From Paenibacillus herberti (GTDB taxonomy: Bacteria; Bacillota; Bacilli; Paenibacillales; Paenibacillaceae): a stretch of 64,000 bases of DNA. Location: NCBI RefSeq assembly GCF_002233675.1, contig NZ_NMUQ01000004.1, positions 242,054 to 306,053 of the forward strand, given 5' to 3'. The stretch's first letter is position 1. Each line of letters starts with the position of its first letter. A program made the position numbers and the translations under genes. Shown here in pieces: positions 25,535 to 35,226 of this stretch. The notes beneath the pieces were generated by a model. It had not been told where the DNA came from and ran no database searches. It was given only the letters and a program-made list of their open reading frames with translations.

Positions 25535-26896
25535 ATGATTCAGTTTCAAAATGTGAACAAAATGTACGATGATGGCTTCCACGCCCTCAAAAATATTAAT
25601 CTGGAGTTCCGAAAAGGCGAAATGACCGTGCTTATCGGGCCGAGCGGCTGTGGTAAATCGACCACAATGCGGATGATCAATCGTCTCGTTTCCCCTTCAA
25701 GCGGCTCAATCAAGATCGACGGCAGCGACATTCTGTCCATCGATCCGGTGGAGCTGCGCCGAAGCATCGGTTATGTCATTCAGAGTGTCGGCCTGTTCCC
25801 TCATATGACTATAGCCCGCAATGTGGCCATCGTTCCCCGCCTTAAGCGCTGGACCGCGGACAAAATGTCCCGCCGCGTTGATGAGCTGCTGGACATGGTT
25901 GGGCTCAAACCAGAGCTGTACCGCGACCGCTACCCATCTGAACTAAGCGGCGGCCAGCAGCAGCGCGTCGGCGTTGTGCGGGCGCTTGCAGCTGATCCCG
26001 ATATCATTTTGATGGATGAACCGTTCAGCGCACTTGATCCGATGAGCCGCGAGCAGCTTCAAGAAGATGTTGCCAGGCTTCAGCAAGAACTCCACAAAAC
26101 GATTGTGTTTGTCACCCATGATATGGATGAAGCACTCAAAATTGCCGATCGCATCGTGCTGATGAAAGATGGAGAAGTTGTTCAGAGCGACACACCTGAT
26201 CGCATCCTCCGCCGTCCAGCTAATGATTTCGTGCGAAGCTTCATCGGGCAAAAGCGGCTCGATCAGGAGCAAATTATCGTGGCTTCAGCGCAGGACCGGG
26301 AAGCCGGCTCTGATTTTGGCTCCGTCATGCAAGATACTCCATCCGTCGATGAAGTCATGATCACGCAGCCTGCTGTAACCTATCCGAGCCGCGGCCTTGC
26401 CGAAGCGATCAGTACGATGGAGCGACGCAAGGTCGACTCCCTGTATGTGGTTGACCGCCAGAGAAAGCTACTAGGCAGCGTTTCTATTTACAATGTGATG
26501 GATAGCTACCGTGATGAGGACAAAACCGTAGCAGACGTCATGCTGCCTGTCCGCTATTCCGTTGTGTCCGGCACGCCGCTCACTCAAGCCGTGGAGCTGC
26601 TTGCGGGACATCGACTGCACAATGTAGCCGTAGTCGACGAAAGCGGCCGTTTCATTGGCCTTATTACGCGAGGCAGCGTCGTGCGCCATCTGGCTGAACA
26701 GCTGCCGATGATGGAATACGATCAATTGGACAATCCAAACGATGAGCCAGGACAAGCACGGAAAGACATTACTCCTGGGATGGAGCCGGATAGTTCCCCA
26801 AGCAGCAGCGTACCAAGCCTTGAGCCAGCAAGCTCTGTTCGTGAAAATGACTCCGACGATCGGGATAGCAAGTCCGGTCGGGAGGCCCGCTCATGA
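25535..26896 (+). CDS. opuCA: Glycine betaine/carnitine/choline ABC transporter, ATP-binding protein with CBS domains
   Basis: 453 aa, longer than OpuCA of B. subtilis (about 380). ATPase features are GPSGCGKST (about 34-42), VIQSVGLFPHMT, LSGGQQQR and IILMDEPFSALD. Two CBS motifs (about 265-390: SVDEVMITQPAVTYPSRGLA, then TVADVMLPVRYSVVSGTPL) form the ionic-strength or nucleotide sensor known in OpuA/OpuC. A Ser/Asp/Glu-rich tail of ~55 residues is extra and probably disordered. First gene of the opuCABCD operon, overlapping the next by 4 bases. Confidence 0.93.
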   Translation: MIQFQNVNKMYDDGFHALKNINLEFRKGEMTVLIGPSGCGKSTTMRMINRLVSPSSGSIKIDGSDILSIDPVELRRSIGYVIQSVGLFPHMTIARNVAIVPRLKRWTADKMSRRVDELLDMVGLKPELYRDRYPSELSGGQQQRVGVVRALAADPDIILMDEPFSALDPMSREQLQEDVARLQQELHKTIVFVTHDMDEALKIADRIVLMKDGEVVQSDTPDRILRRPANDFVRSFIGQKRLDQEQIIVASAQDREAGSDFGSVMQDTPSVDEVMITQPAVTYPSRGLAEAISTMERRKVDSLYVVDRQRKLLGSVSIYNVMDSYRDEDKTVADVMLPVRYSVVSGTPLTQAVELLAGHRLHNVAVVDESGRFIGLITRGSVVRHLAEQLPMMEYDQLDNPNDEPGQARKDITPGMEPDSSPSSSVPSLEPASSVRENDSDDRDSKSGREARS

Positions 26897-27552
26897 GCGG
26901 CTTCTTCGCTTTCCTTATCGAGCGGCTGCCTGATATTATGACCGCCCTGCGCGAGCATCTGACGCTTTCCCTCGTCGCAGTAGCGCTAGGGTCTGCGATC
27001 TCGTTGCCGCTCGCCGTTTTACTCGTCCATAGTCGACTGCCTTGGCTGAGCAGCATCGTCTTTTTTATCGCCAATCTGTTGCAGACGATTCCAAGCTTGG
27101 CCTTGCTTGCCATTCTCATCCCACTCATGGGTATCGGGATGAAGCCGGCCATACTGGCGCTGCTGCTCTACTCCATCATGCCAGTTCTGCGCAATACTTA
27201 CGAAGGCTTCCGCTCTGTTGATCCCCATGTGCTGGAAGCGGCGCGCGGACTCGGTTATTCGTCCGTCCAAAGCTTGCTGCGTGTCCAGCTACCGCTGGCA
27301 CTCCCTTATATTATGTCCGGCGTCCGCCTGACGACGGTATATATCATCAGTTGGACGACGCTCGCCACCCTGGTCGGAGCTGGTGGGCTGGGACAGCTTA
27401 TCATGGCAGGCATGGGCGTTAATCAGCCGTACCTCATTATAGCGGGAGCGCTCGGCGCCATCGTGCTTGCGCTAGTCGCTGATTTACTGCTCGGCTGGCT
27501 GGAGTCGTTGTTGAACCGTCGCTTCGGCATGCGGGGAGGTGCTGCGGCATGA
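26893..27552 (+). CDS. opuCB: Osmoprotectant ABC transporter, permease
   Basis: 219 aa with five or six membrane helices and the binding-protein-dependent permease EAA loop (VLEAARGLGYSSVQSLLRVQ, then LPLALPYIMSGVR). LLQTIPSLALLAILIPLMGI is typical of ProW/OpuCB. It forms a heterodimer with the fourth gene product. ATGA overlaps on both sides show tight coupling. Confidence 0.92.
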   Translation: MSGFFAFLIERLPDIMTALREHLTLSLVAVALGSAISLPLAVLLVHSRLPWLSSIVFFIANLLQTIPSLALLAILIPLMGIGMKPAILALLLYSIMPVLRNTYEGFRSVDPHVLEAARGLGYSSVQSLLRVQLPLALPYIMSGVRLTTVYIISWTTLATLVGAGGLGQLIMAGMGVNQPYLIIAGALGAIVLALVADLLLGWLESLLNRRFGMRGGAAA

Positions 27553-28448
27553 GCAAGGCATTTATGCGAAAAGCGGCCCTGCCCTTGTTCGGCGCGCTGA
27601 TGTTGGCAGGCGTTGCCGGCTGCGGCAACCGTCCCGATCTGATCATCGGCGCTCAGACGTTCACCGAGACCAAGATTTTGGCGGAAATGTACAAAACGCT
27701 GATCGAGCAAAAAACCGGGCTTGAGGTGAAGGTCATCCCCGACCTGGCCGCTAGTCCGCTCGTATTAAACGCGCTGGATCGTGAAGACATCGATCTGGCT
27801 ACACTGTATTCGGGAGAGATTTTCAATAACCATTTCCCTATCGAGCAGACCAAAGAGCGTGCAGCCGTGCTGCGCCAAGCTCAGGAAGGCTTCGATAAGT
27901 ACTATGGCTTCGACTGGATGGACCCGCTCGGCTTCGAAAATACGTACGCGTTCACGGTACGCGAGCAGGTTGCCAAGGAAAAAGGCTACAAAACCATTTC
28001 CGACATCAAGCCGGATGCCGCCACCATGCGCTTCGGCGTTGATACCTCGTGGCTGGAGCGAGTGAGCGACGGTTATCCCGCTTTCCAGAAGGAATACGGC
28101 ATCACTTTTGCCAAAGCTTTTCCGATGGAGCTCAGCCTCGTGTATACAGCCGTGAAAAACGAACAGGTAGACATCGTACTCGCTTATTCTACCGATGCCC
28201 GGCTCAAGGCATTTCAGCTGAAAACGCTGGAGGATGATCGGCAATTTTTCCCTCCTTACGATGCATCACCGGTTATGCGCAAAGAGATGCAGGAGCGTTA
28301 TCCCGGCGTAAAAGAGGCGATTCAGCCGCTCATCGGGATGATGGATATCAATACAATGGTCGATCTGAACTATCAAGTAGACATCGAGAAAAAAAGTGAG
28401 CGCGAGGTCGCCCTCGCCTTTCTGAAGCAGAAGGGGCTGATTCAATAA
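27549..28448 (+). CDS. opuCC: Osmoprotectant-binding lipoprotein
   Basis: 299 aa. Lipobox GVAGC (Cys25) follows a short signal. The OpuAC/ProX fold is recognisable from LIIGAQTFTETKILAEMYKT, LATLYSGEIF, and FGVDTSWLERV; FPPYDASPVMRKE closes the ligand lobe. Aromatic cages in this family bind quaternary amines (betaine, choline, carnitine). Its stop codon overlaps the start of the next permease by one base. Confidence 0.93.
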   Translation: MSKAFMRKAALPLFGALMLAGVAGCGNRPDLIIGAQTFTETKILAEMYKTLIEQKTGLEVKVIPDLAASPLVLNALDREDIDLATLYSGEIFNNHFPIEQTKERAAVLRQAQEGFDKYYGFDWMDPLGFENTYAFTVREQVAKEKGYKTISDIKPDAATMRFGVDTSWLERVSDGYPAFQKEYGITFAKAFPMELSLVYTAVKNEQVDIVLAYSTDARLKAFQLKTLEDDRQFFPPYDASPVMRKEMQERYPGVKEAIQPLIGMMDINTMVDLNYQVDIEKKSEREVALAFLKQKGLIQ

Positions 28449-29197
28449 TGCCGGATACCAGTGTTAACTTCGTCGATTTCGTGGACTATTTCTGGCGCAA
28501 TCGGGGGTTGATGGGGGAATATTTCCTGCAGCATGTGCAAATGGTAACGCTCGGCGTGCTGCTCGCCCTGCTGGTCGGCGTCCCGCTCGGCGTCCTGTGC
28601 ATGAAAAGCCGCTGGCTCTCCCGGATTATCCTGTCGATCACCGGTATTTTGCAGGTGCTTCCGTCTCTCGCTATGCTCGTGCTGCTCATGCTCTGGATGG
28701 GACTCGGCAACACGACCGTGACCGTAGGATTGTTCCTGTACTCCCTGAATCCAATCGTACGCAATACGTACGTCGGGCTGCAGCAAGTAAGCAGCAGCCT
28801 GATTGATGCGGCGCGCGGCGTTGGCATGAACCGCTGGCAGCAGCTTTGGCGCGTGCGCGTGCCGCTGGCGCTGCCTTATATGATGACCGGCCTGCGCGTC
28901 GCGGCCGTCATCGCCATCGGCGTCGCCACGATCGCTCCGCTTGTTGGCGGCGACGGTCTTGGACGCGAGTTGTACGCCGGGATCAACGGCCAAAACTCGC
29001 TGCGGATCTATGCCGGAGCGATTCCTGCGGCGCTGCTGGCGATTGTCGCCGATATCGGCCTCGGCGCGCTTCAGCGACGCCTCGATCCGGCGCATCGCAG
29101 CGCCCGTGCGAGTAGCAAGCGCGGCTCCGGCGGCTCCTCCTCCGGCAAAGCTGCAGCCGATAAAGCTGTGCCGCCAGTACCGAAGGCGCAGGGTTAA
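28448..29197 (+). CDS. opuCD: Osmoprotectant ABC transporter, second permease
   Basis: 249 aa, paralogous to the first permease. VLPSLAMLVLLMLWMGLGNT and the EAA-type loop IDAARGVGMNRWQQLWRVRV, then PLALPYMMTGLRVAAVIAIG, are visible. A basic, Ser/Gly/Ala-rich tail of ~35 residues extends beyond the usual end. Last gene of the operon; no strong terminator follows before speD, so read-through is possible. Confidence 0.92.
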   Translation: MPDTSVNFVDFVDYFWRNRGLMGEYFLQHVQMVTLGVLLALLVGVPLGVLCMKSRWLSRIILSITGILQVLPSLAMLVLLMLWMGLGNTTVTVGLFLYSLNPIVRNTYVGLQQVSSSLIDAARGVGMNRWQQLWRVRVPLALPYMMTGLRVAAVIAIGVATIAPLVGGDGLGRELYAGINGQNSLRIYAGAIPAALLAIVADIGLGALQRRLDPAHRSARASSKRGSGGSSSGKAAADKAVPPVPKAQG

Positions 29198-29297
29198 TAT
29201 CCTAACACCCTAGTGCTGGGTAAGATTGCGCGCGGCGGGTAATAAAAGAGGACAAAACTTGCCTTGCGGGCAAGCTGCAAAAGGAGAGGACAGCCGG

Positions 29298-30104
29298 ATG
29301 AAACTGACGCATGAACAAGTCATAACTCTGCATGGGTTCAACAATTTGACCAAGTCGCTCAGCTTCAACATGTATGACATCTGCTACACCCGCAATAAGG
29401 AAGAACGGGAAGCCTACCTCGCCTATATCGATGAGCAGTACAACTCGGAGAGACTGAACCAAATCCTCCATCATGTGTCCGACATTATCGGCGCGCATGT
29501 TTTGAATACAGCCAAGCAGGATTACGAGCCACAAGGCGCAAGCGTTACTCTGCTCGTATCGGAGGGGCCGGTCGTAGAGGTGCCGATGGAAGCTTTTGAC
29601 GAGTCTCCCGGTCCCATGCCTTCCAACGTCGTGCTGCAACTGGACAAAAGCCATATTACCGTCCACACCTACCCGGAGTACCATCCCGATGAAGGCATTA
29701 GCACATTCCGTGCAGACATCGACGTGTCCACCTGCGGCGAGATCAGCCCGCTCAAGGCGCTCACCTACCTGATCTCATCCTTTGATACCGACATTATGAC
29801 GCTGGACTATCGGGTACGCGGGTTCACGCGGGACATTATGGGACATAAGCTGTTCATCGACCATGATATTAGCTCCATCCAGAACTATATTCCCGATGAA
29901 GCCAAAGAACTGTTTCAGATGATCGACGTGAATGTCTATCAGGAAAATATTTTTCACACCAAGTGTAAGCTCAAGCAGTTCGATCTCAATAACTACCTGT
30001 TCGGTTATACGAAGGATAAGCTTAGTCCCGAGGAGCAGGCGGATATTACCGAGAAGCTTAAGGGCGAGATGGACGAGATTTTTTATGGTAAAAATATAAG
30101 TTAA
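29298..30104 (+). CDS. speD: S-adenosylmethionine decarboxylase proenzyme (E. coli SpeD type)
   Basis: 268 aa; ATG 29298 is chosen since AAGGAGAGG lies 7-8 bases before it, and the upstream in-frame codon at 29226 has none. This is the longer, E. coli-like class (not the ~125-aa SpeH type): [20 protein letters not shown] holds the self-cleavage site (Lys-Ser, giving the pyruvoyl Ser), and [17 protein letters not shown] the catalytic Cys. It makes decarboxylated SAM, the aminopropyl donor for spermidine. Single gene between opuC and its own terminator. Confidence 0.95.
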   Translation: MKLTHEQVITLHGFNNLTKSLSFNMYDICYTRNKEEREAYLAYIDEQYNSERLNQILHHVSDIIGAHVLNTAKQDYEPQGASVTLLVSEGPVVEVPMEAFDESPGPMPSNVVLQLDKSHITVHTYPEYHPDEGISTFRADIDVSTCGEISPLKALTYLISSFDTDIMTLDYRVRGFTRDIMGHKLFIDHDISSIQNYIPDEAKELFQMIDVNVYQENIFHTKCKLKQFDLNNYLFGYTKDKLSPEEQADITEKLKGEMDEIFYGKNIS

Positions 30105-30109
30105 AGAAA

Positions 30110-30156
30110 GCGGCGGTCGCCATCCAGCAATTAACTGGTGGTGGCCGCCGTTTTTT
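30110..30156 (+). terminator. Terminator of speD
   Basis: CGGCGG.CGCCA pairs imperfectly with TGGTGGCCGCCG, followed by six T. Confidence 0.85.
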
Positions 30157-30199
30157 GAGTCGTCAATAGTGACTAATGAATGCGGGACGAGATACCACC

Positions 30200-30604
30200 C
30201 TACTTGCGGAGCGTCATCGTCTCCTGTTTGTCGTTCCAGATTACCGTAAGTTGGATTTCTTTTTCTTCGGACTTATCCTTGCTGGTTGCAATTTGACTGC
30301 TGATATAGAATGGCGGCGCCTGCACCTGCTTGTCGCTTGCGCTTTCGAAATTCAACCTATCTCCAAGGAACTTAACCCTGTAACCCTTGATTAACTCCTT
30401 TTGGCCGATGTAGTCAATCTTGTACATGAAAGTCGATTTATCCGATACAGTCAGCCTCGCCTTCCAGCTGTCACTGGATCCGGTCCAAACCGGAGGCGCT
30501 GTACAGGAAACAAGCGAAAGCAATACCGCGAGGAGAATTACCACTCGTGAAGCCCGCCTAAAGAAATTATGATTGCCGCTTGCCGGCAGCTTCTTTTTGC
30601 TCAT
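30200..30604 (-). CDS. Hypothetical lipoprotein
   Basis: 134 aa from ATG 30604, which overlaps the TGA of the acetyltransferase gene (TGATG), so translation is coupled. A basic start (SKKKLPASGNHNFFRRASR) and hydrophobic core end in lipobox LLSLVSC. The mature part is a small beta-rich domain (WKARLTVSDKSTFMYKIDY, IQLTVIWNDKQETMTL) like many Bacillales lipoproteins of unknown role. Confidence 0.75.
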   Translation of the reverse strand: MSKKKLPASGNHNFFRRASRVVILLAVLLSLVSCTAPPVWTGSSDSWKARLTVSDKSTFMYKIDYIGQKELIKGYRVKFLGDRLNFESASDKQVQAPPFYISSQIATSKDKSEEKEIQLTVIWNDKQETMTLRK

Positions 30605-31101
30605 CAAGTGCATTCTGCGTGTTCCTCTTCCTTAGTCCCATCGACTGCTGTTTCCGGATCTTTGGAAAAGAGCAGGATGCCGCTGCGTCTCTCCCAACCG
30701 GCCCTGCTCCAAAATTCCGCGCCGCCCTCGTTATCCTCAAGTACCATGAGAAAGCAGCGTTCAATCCCGGCTTCCCCAAGCCGCTCCAGCGAGCTCGCTG
30801 CAAGCAAACGACCGATACCAAGCCCGCGGAACTCCTCGTCCACGGCGAGATGATAAAGATAACCACGCCTGCCGTCATGGCCGCACATCACTGTTCCCAC
30901 GACGCGCTCCCCGCTTAAACATACAAAGCTCATTCCGGGATTCCGCTCCAGATAAGCGGCAATGGCCTCCAGCGAGTCTGCTTTGCTGAGCACAAGGCCG
31001 TCCGTCCGGTCCCATAGGGCAAAAGCTCCGCCATAGTGGCTAATGTTCATCGACATGATGCTGGGACCAGCAGCTTGCAGCCGGGAATCATCGCGTTCCA
31101 A
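30604..31101 (-). CDS. GNAT family N-acetyltransferase
   Basis: 165 aa. Acetyl-CoA loop EEFRGLGIGRLLAASSLERL (motif A, R-x-x-G-x-G/A) after the strand GYLYHLAVD, and motif B LEDNEGGAEFWSRAGWERR. Substrate unknown. First gene of a two-gene unit with the lipoprotein. The intergenic region upstream (31102-31213) has a small ACGGTT/AACCGT palindrome at about 31138-31153. Confidence 0.88.
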   Translation of the reverse strand: MERDDSRLQAAGPSIMSMNISHYGGAFALWDRTDGLVLSKADSLEAIAAYLERNPGMSFVCLSGERVVGTVMCGHDGRRGYLYHLAVDEEFRGLGIGRLLAASSLERLGEAGIERCFLMVLEDNEGGAEFWSRAGWERRSGILLFSKDPETAVDGTKEEEHAECT

Positions 31102-31213
31102 ATCGATATCACTCCTTCTATTCTTTGATCCTCCACAACGGTTGAAACCGTGGGGTGTTTAGTTAATTCACAAACGCATACCATTTCCGTTTTGGCAATT
31201 CATATTCGTGTAA

Positions 31214-33217
31214 TTAATGCGAGACATGTGTACCCATCTGTTCGAGCTCAAAATGGCTCGCTTCGCGGAAATTGACAGCTACTCGCAGTTTTCCGGCAAG
31301 TTTGCGATCGATTTCCCCTGCCTCGAACAATCGCTGAATCTCGTTGCGCTCGGCCTGGACAGCCTTTTGTTCCAGCTCGCGGCGGTCAGTTACAGATACC
31401 GTTACGTCCTTGGACAACCCTGCGTTGCGCAAACGAAGCTCAAGCTCCTCGTAATGACTCAGTAGCGCCATAACGAGATCATGGCTATATTCGGTCTCTA
31501 CCTCACGAAGCCGCTTTTTCGCGGCGGCGATAGAGGCTTGTTTGAACTCGACATAGGCCATCATGATGGGATGTGCTTTACGGCGGGTTTTACGAAAACG
31601 TCCCGGCAACTTGAACAACCGCAGGAAAAACCCGTACACCAGCGAAAAAATCAGCTTCGTGCGGTTCGTAAGAGCAAGCTCGATCTGGTTAAGCGAGGTC
31701 TGTATCCCGGCTTCCAGCCCTGGGCTAATACGCCCTTCGGCTAGCCACTCTTGAGCAAGCTTGCGCTCAACTTCCAGCGCCTCAAGTCGTAGCGGCACGA
31801 TGGCAACGCGGAATTCCGACTCGATTAATAGGCCGCGTCTGAGTTGTTGCAGTCTTTTGGCATAGTCGGATTTAAGCTCCAACGCTGCAGCCTCGTTATC
31901 CTCGCGCATCTCTTCCCGCACGGTATGCAGCCCCGCCTCCAATACGGAAATGCGCGCTCTGCGTTCCGCCTCCGCAGCAGCCGCCTCGGCATTGCCGCTT
32001 GCCCCAGCTCCCGGCTCGCGGGTGAGCAGCGGCAACGCTACACTCGCCACAACGAGCGTCAGCAGAATGACTCCGGCGCAGATAAACAGAATCAGATTGC
32101 GTTCCGGAAAGGGAGAGCCGTCGCCGAGCAGCAACGGAATCGAAAATGCACCCGCAAGTGTGACGGCGCCTCTTACTCCGGAAAGTGCGGTAAGCAGGGA
32201 CGTTTTCCATCTGCGCTCACTCACCCATACCCACACGAAACGCAACAGAAGGAGCAGAACCGTGATCGTCAAAATATAGCCGATGACCTGACCGTTGTTA
32301 TAGCTCGGATCTTCCCAGATCGTCGAAATAACACCCGGAATCTCCAGGCCGAGTAACATGAACACAAGTCCGTTCAAGCAGTACAAAATAACGGACCACG
32401 TGCTGTTTGCCACCACATTAAGCCGGATGTTCGCAGGGCCGACACGGTCGCGTTCGACCGCATGCATAATACCTGCCGCAACGACGGCAAGAATGCCGGA
32501 CACATGCAGATGCTCTGCCGCCAAAAACACTAAAAACGGTGTCAGAATCAGAATGAGCACATGAACCGTCACATCTTCCATGCCCCAGCGGCGCAGCCAC
32601 ACCCGCAACCAGACGGCGGCAAAACCAAGCACCGCTCCAAGCACTAGTCCGCCAAGGGCAATAACGATAAAGCTGCCAACAGCGGTAGTCAGTGAAAAAT
32701 AACCGGTTACGGTAGCCGCAATCGCAAAATTGAATGCCACGAGACCGGAAGCATCATTCATGAGCGCTTCACCCTCAAGCAGCCGCTGAATGCCGCCCGG
32801 CAGCTTGGCACGGCTAGATATTGAGCCGACCGCTACCGCGTCGGTCGGTGATAGAATCGCCGCAAGCGCAAAGGCTGCGGACAACGGAATCGCCGGAATC
32901 ATCCAGTGAATGAACGGCCCGGCAAGGAGCACTGTGGCGAAAACGAGTCCGAGCGCCATCAGCAGAATCGGCGTGCGCAGCCGCCATAAATCTTCCCTCG
33001 GCGTTATTTGGCCATCATTGAATAGAAGCGGCGCGATAAACAACACAAAAAACAGCTCCGGGTTGAGCGGAGCATGATGTAGGCTTGGTAGATAAGCAGC
33101 TCCAATACCCAGCGCAATCTGAATGATCGGCACCGGCAGGAATGGAACTAACCGTTGAACGACATTGGATGCGCCGATTAGCACAAGCAGCACGAGCACG
33201 AGCAGCAGAATTTCCAT
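31214..33217 (-). CDS. Na+/H+ antiporter, CPA1 family
   Basis: 667 aa. Twelve or so helices occupy the first ~410 residues. LSPTDAVAV and LMNDASGLVAF hold the paired Asp/Asn-Asp of the CPA1 ion site, and SGVRGAVTLAGAFSIP is the conserved late helix. A long C-terminal cytosolic part (about 415-667) is strongly helical and charged, with possible coiled coils. Closest by eye to NhaK/YvgP-type exchangers; it moves Na+ (or K+/Li+) out for protons. Start ATG at 33217 after AGGAGC. Single gene. Confidence 0.92.
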   Translation of the reverse strand: MEILLLVLVLLVLIGASNVVQRLVPFLPVPIIQIALGIGAAYLPSLHHAPLNPELFFVLFIAPLLFNDGQITPREDLWRLRTPILLMALGLVFATVLLAGPFIHWMIPAIPLSAAFALAAILSPTDAVAVGSISSRAKLPGGIQRLLEGEALMNDASGLVAFNFAIAATVTGYFSLTTAVGSFIVIALGGLVLGAVLGFAAVWLRVWLRRWGMEDVTVHVLILILTPFLVFLAAEHLHVSGILAVVAAGIMHAVERDRVGPANIRLNVVANSTWSVILYCLNGLVFMLLGLEIPGVISTIWEDPSYNNGQVIGYILTITVLLLLLRFVWVWVSERRWKTSLLTALSGVRGAVTLAGAFSIPLLLGDGSPFPERNLILFICAGVILLTLVVASVALPLLTREPGAGASGNAEAAAAEAERRARISVLEAGLHTVREEMREDNEAAALELKSDYAKRLQQLRRGLLIESEFRVAIVPLRLEALEVERKLAQEWLAEGRISPGLEAGIQTSLNQIELALTNRTKLIFSLVYGFFLRLFKLPGRFRKTRRKAHPIMMAYVEFKQASIAAAKKRLREVETEYSHDLVMALLSHYEELELRLRNAGLSKDVTVSVTDRRELEQKAVQAERNEIQRLFEAGEIDRKLAGKLRVAVNFREASHFELEQMGTHVSH

Positions 33218-33298
33218 GTACCATCAAGCTCCTTAAGTAAACATGTAGCCGAATTCGGCGATATCTTACTACTTTAGCATAAGTTGCACTTGCGGCAA

Positions 33299-33346
33299 AA
33301 ATGGAACTCTGAGTGCATTGTGAAATGGAACTCTGAGTGCATTGAG
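33299..33346. repeat. Two tandem copies of a 24-bp unit
   Basis: AAATGGAACTCTGAGTGCAT-type units of 24 bp, nearly identical, lie immediately after the ydcF-like stop codon and ~80 bases upstream of the antiporter. Confidence 0.85.
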
Positions 33347-33348
33347 AA

Positions 33349-34146
33349 TTAGCGGAGCTGCTTCGGAAGGAATCGGCTAATTTCATAAGCCGCCCAGTAA
33401 AACGTCTCGCGCGCTAGAAAAGGGAGCTTCGTCCGCAAGCTGCGATGAGCGCTCGTTGATGTCGGAGCCGGGCGGGCATCCATCTCTAGATTTTCCGCTA
33501 CGCACATGGCCCACTTCATATGAAGTGGGTCGCTGACGACATAAAAGCGGCTGAAGCCGCTCCGCTGCGCCACCTCCATCGCGTTCCGCAGATTTTCCTC
33601 CGTTATGCGCGACTTCGACTCTAGGAGGATTTTATGTGGCGGGATACCTTGCTGCAGCGCGTATTCACGCGACGCTTCAGCATCAGAGCAACGGTCCCCG
33701 GTGCCAATACCTCCGGTAAAAATAAGAGCCTCTACCATGCCTGCCCGGTACAGCTGGATCGACTCTTCGATCGGCTCCCTCAGCACCGGCGAAGGCTTGC
33801 AGTTCCATGCCGCCGCGTCGAGAACAATTGCTGCGTCTGCCCGAACATTCCACGGAGCATCCGCAGGAGCTCCAATCAGAGTATTTCCTGGAGCTCCAGC
33901 CACAGCATCCCCCAAGACGCCATCCGCATTGCGACTATTGTCATAACCATAGGACCAGATAGTCCAGGCCATACCTGCGAGTACCAATGTAATCACGGCC
34001 AAAACATCGGCCGCAGCAAACAGCGCTCGCTTGAGTATTGACGGTTTTTGGGTTGGAGGCTCGTTACTCTCGCCGCCTCTTCCATCCACGGAGGTTTGCT
34101 TCATGGTTTGCTTCATGCGCTGTTCCACACCCCTTACATTCCCCAT
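33349..34146 (-). CDS. YdcF/SanA-like DUF218 membrane protein
   Basis: 265 aa. A Gln/Lys-rich start, one membrane helix (about 41-64), then the DUF218 domain: ADAAIVLDAAAWN, YRAGMVEALIFTGGIGTGDR, SREYALQQGIPPHKILLES, SRITEENLRNAMEVAQRSGF and FYVVSDPLHMKWA. DUF218 proteins act in envelope or cell-wall precursor metabolism (SanA, ElyC). The insertion after the helix (NADGVLGDAVAGAPGN...) is unusual. The exact start among three nearby ATG codons is unsure. Confidence 0.85.
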   Translation of the reverse strand: MGNVRGVEQRMKQTMKQTSVDGRGGESNEPPTQKPSILKRALFAAADVLAVITLVLAGMAWTIWSYGYDNSRNADGVLGDAVAGAPGNTLIGAPADAPWNVRADAAIVLDAAAWNCKPSPVLREPIEESIQLYRAGMVEALIFTGGIGTGDRCSDAEASREYALQQGIPPHKILLESKSRITEENLRNAMEVAQRSGFSRFYVVSDPLHMKWAMCVAENLEMDARPAPTSTSAHRSLRTKLPFLARETFYWAAYEISRFLPKQLR

Positions 34147-34278
34147 CCCCGGTCGGATCGCCGATCTGATTCATTCTACAGATGGGATATATCCTATATC
34201 TGGAATAACGAGTACTCGCCTACTTCAGCTTCGCATGCAGCAAAGTCACATGCTCACATTAGATTTTCGTTGGGGTTT

Positions 34279-35118
34279 CTTAAGTAACTTCGACTACTTC
34301 CTCAGGCTTCCGGCGCGCATTCGGAGCGATTCAAGTAACTTCGACTACTTCCTCAGGCTTCCGGCGCGCATTCGGAGCGATTCAAGTAGCTTCGACTACT
34401 TCCTTAGGCTTCCGGTGCGCATTCGGAGCGATTCAAGTAACTTCGACTACTTGCTCAGGCTTCCAGCGCGCATTCCGAGCGATTCAAGTAGCTTCGACTA
34501 CTTGCTCAGGCTTTCGGCGCACATTCCGAGCGATTCAAGTAGCTTCGACTACTTGCTCAGGCTTCCGGTGCGCATTCGGAGCGATTCAAGTAACTTCGAC
34601 TACTTGCTCAGGCTTCCAGCACGCATTCGGAGCGATTCAAGTAGCTTCGAATACTTCCTTAGGCTTTCGGCGCTCATTCGGAGCGATTCAAGTAACTTCG
34701 ACTACTTGCTCACTCTTCCGGCGCTCATTCGGAGCGATTCAAGTAACTTCGACTACTTACTCAGGCTTCCGGCGCTCATTCGGAGCGATTCAAGTAACTT
34801 CGACTACTTGCTCACTCTTCCGGCGCTCATTCGGAGCGATTCAAGTAACTTCGAGTACTTACTCAGGCTTCCGGCGCTCATTCGGAGCCATTCAAGTAGC
34901 TTCGACTACTTCCTTAGGCTTCCGGCGCTCATTCGGAGCGATTCAAGTAACTTCGACTACTTGCTCAGGCTTTCGGCGCTCATTCGGAGCGATTCAAGTA
35001 ACTTCGACTACTTGCTCACTCTTCCCGCGCGCATTCGGAGCGATTCAAGTAACTTCGACTACTTACTCACGCTTCCCGCGCGCATTCGGAGCGTTTAAAG
35101 TAGCTTCAGCTACTTGAG
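34279..35118. repeat. Array 2 of 51-bp units with CAAGTAG/CTACTTG core
   Basis: About 16 units of 51 bp, each with TTCAAGTA(A/G)CTTCGACTAC and a TT(G/C) closing base, followed by a spacer (CTCAGGCTTCCGGCGC, CATTCGGAGCGA) unrelated to that of array 1. The last hairpin (35095-35116) pairs AAGTAGC with GCTACTT perfectly. The unit length of 51 bp and the hairpin core are shared with array 1, 15 kb away. An open frame runs through but looks incidental. It lies between the ydcF-like start and the spo0E terminator. Confidence 0.9.
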
Positions 35119-35154
35119 CTCACTTACGACGTGCAGCGCCCGGCAATCAGCCCC

Positions 35155-35196
35155 AAAAACAAAAACCCGCAGACGCCCCTAGAGGCTCTGCGGGTT
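35155..35196 (-). terminator. Terminator of the thrS/spo0E side
   Basis: AACCCGCAGA pairs with TCTGCGGGTT, followed on the minus strand by TTTTTG and TTTTTGG. Confidence 0.85.
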
Positions 35197-35226
35197 AACT
35201 ACCCTCAAATGCTCAACCGCTACTCA

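Noticed and set aside
33015-33386. 123-codon minus frame upstream of the antiporter
   Set aside because: It begins in the 24-bp duplication and runs out of frame into the antiporter; Ser/Arg-rich, shadow-like.
34031-35098. 355-codon open frame through the second 51-bp array
   Set aside because: Same reason; it also begins inside the opposite-strand ydcF-like gene.
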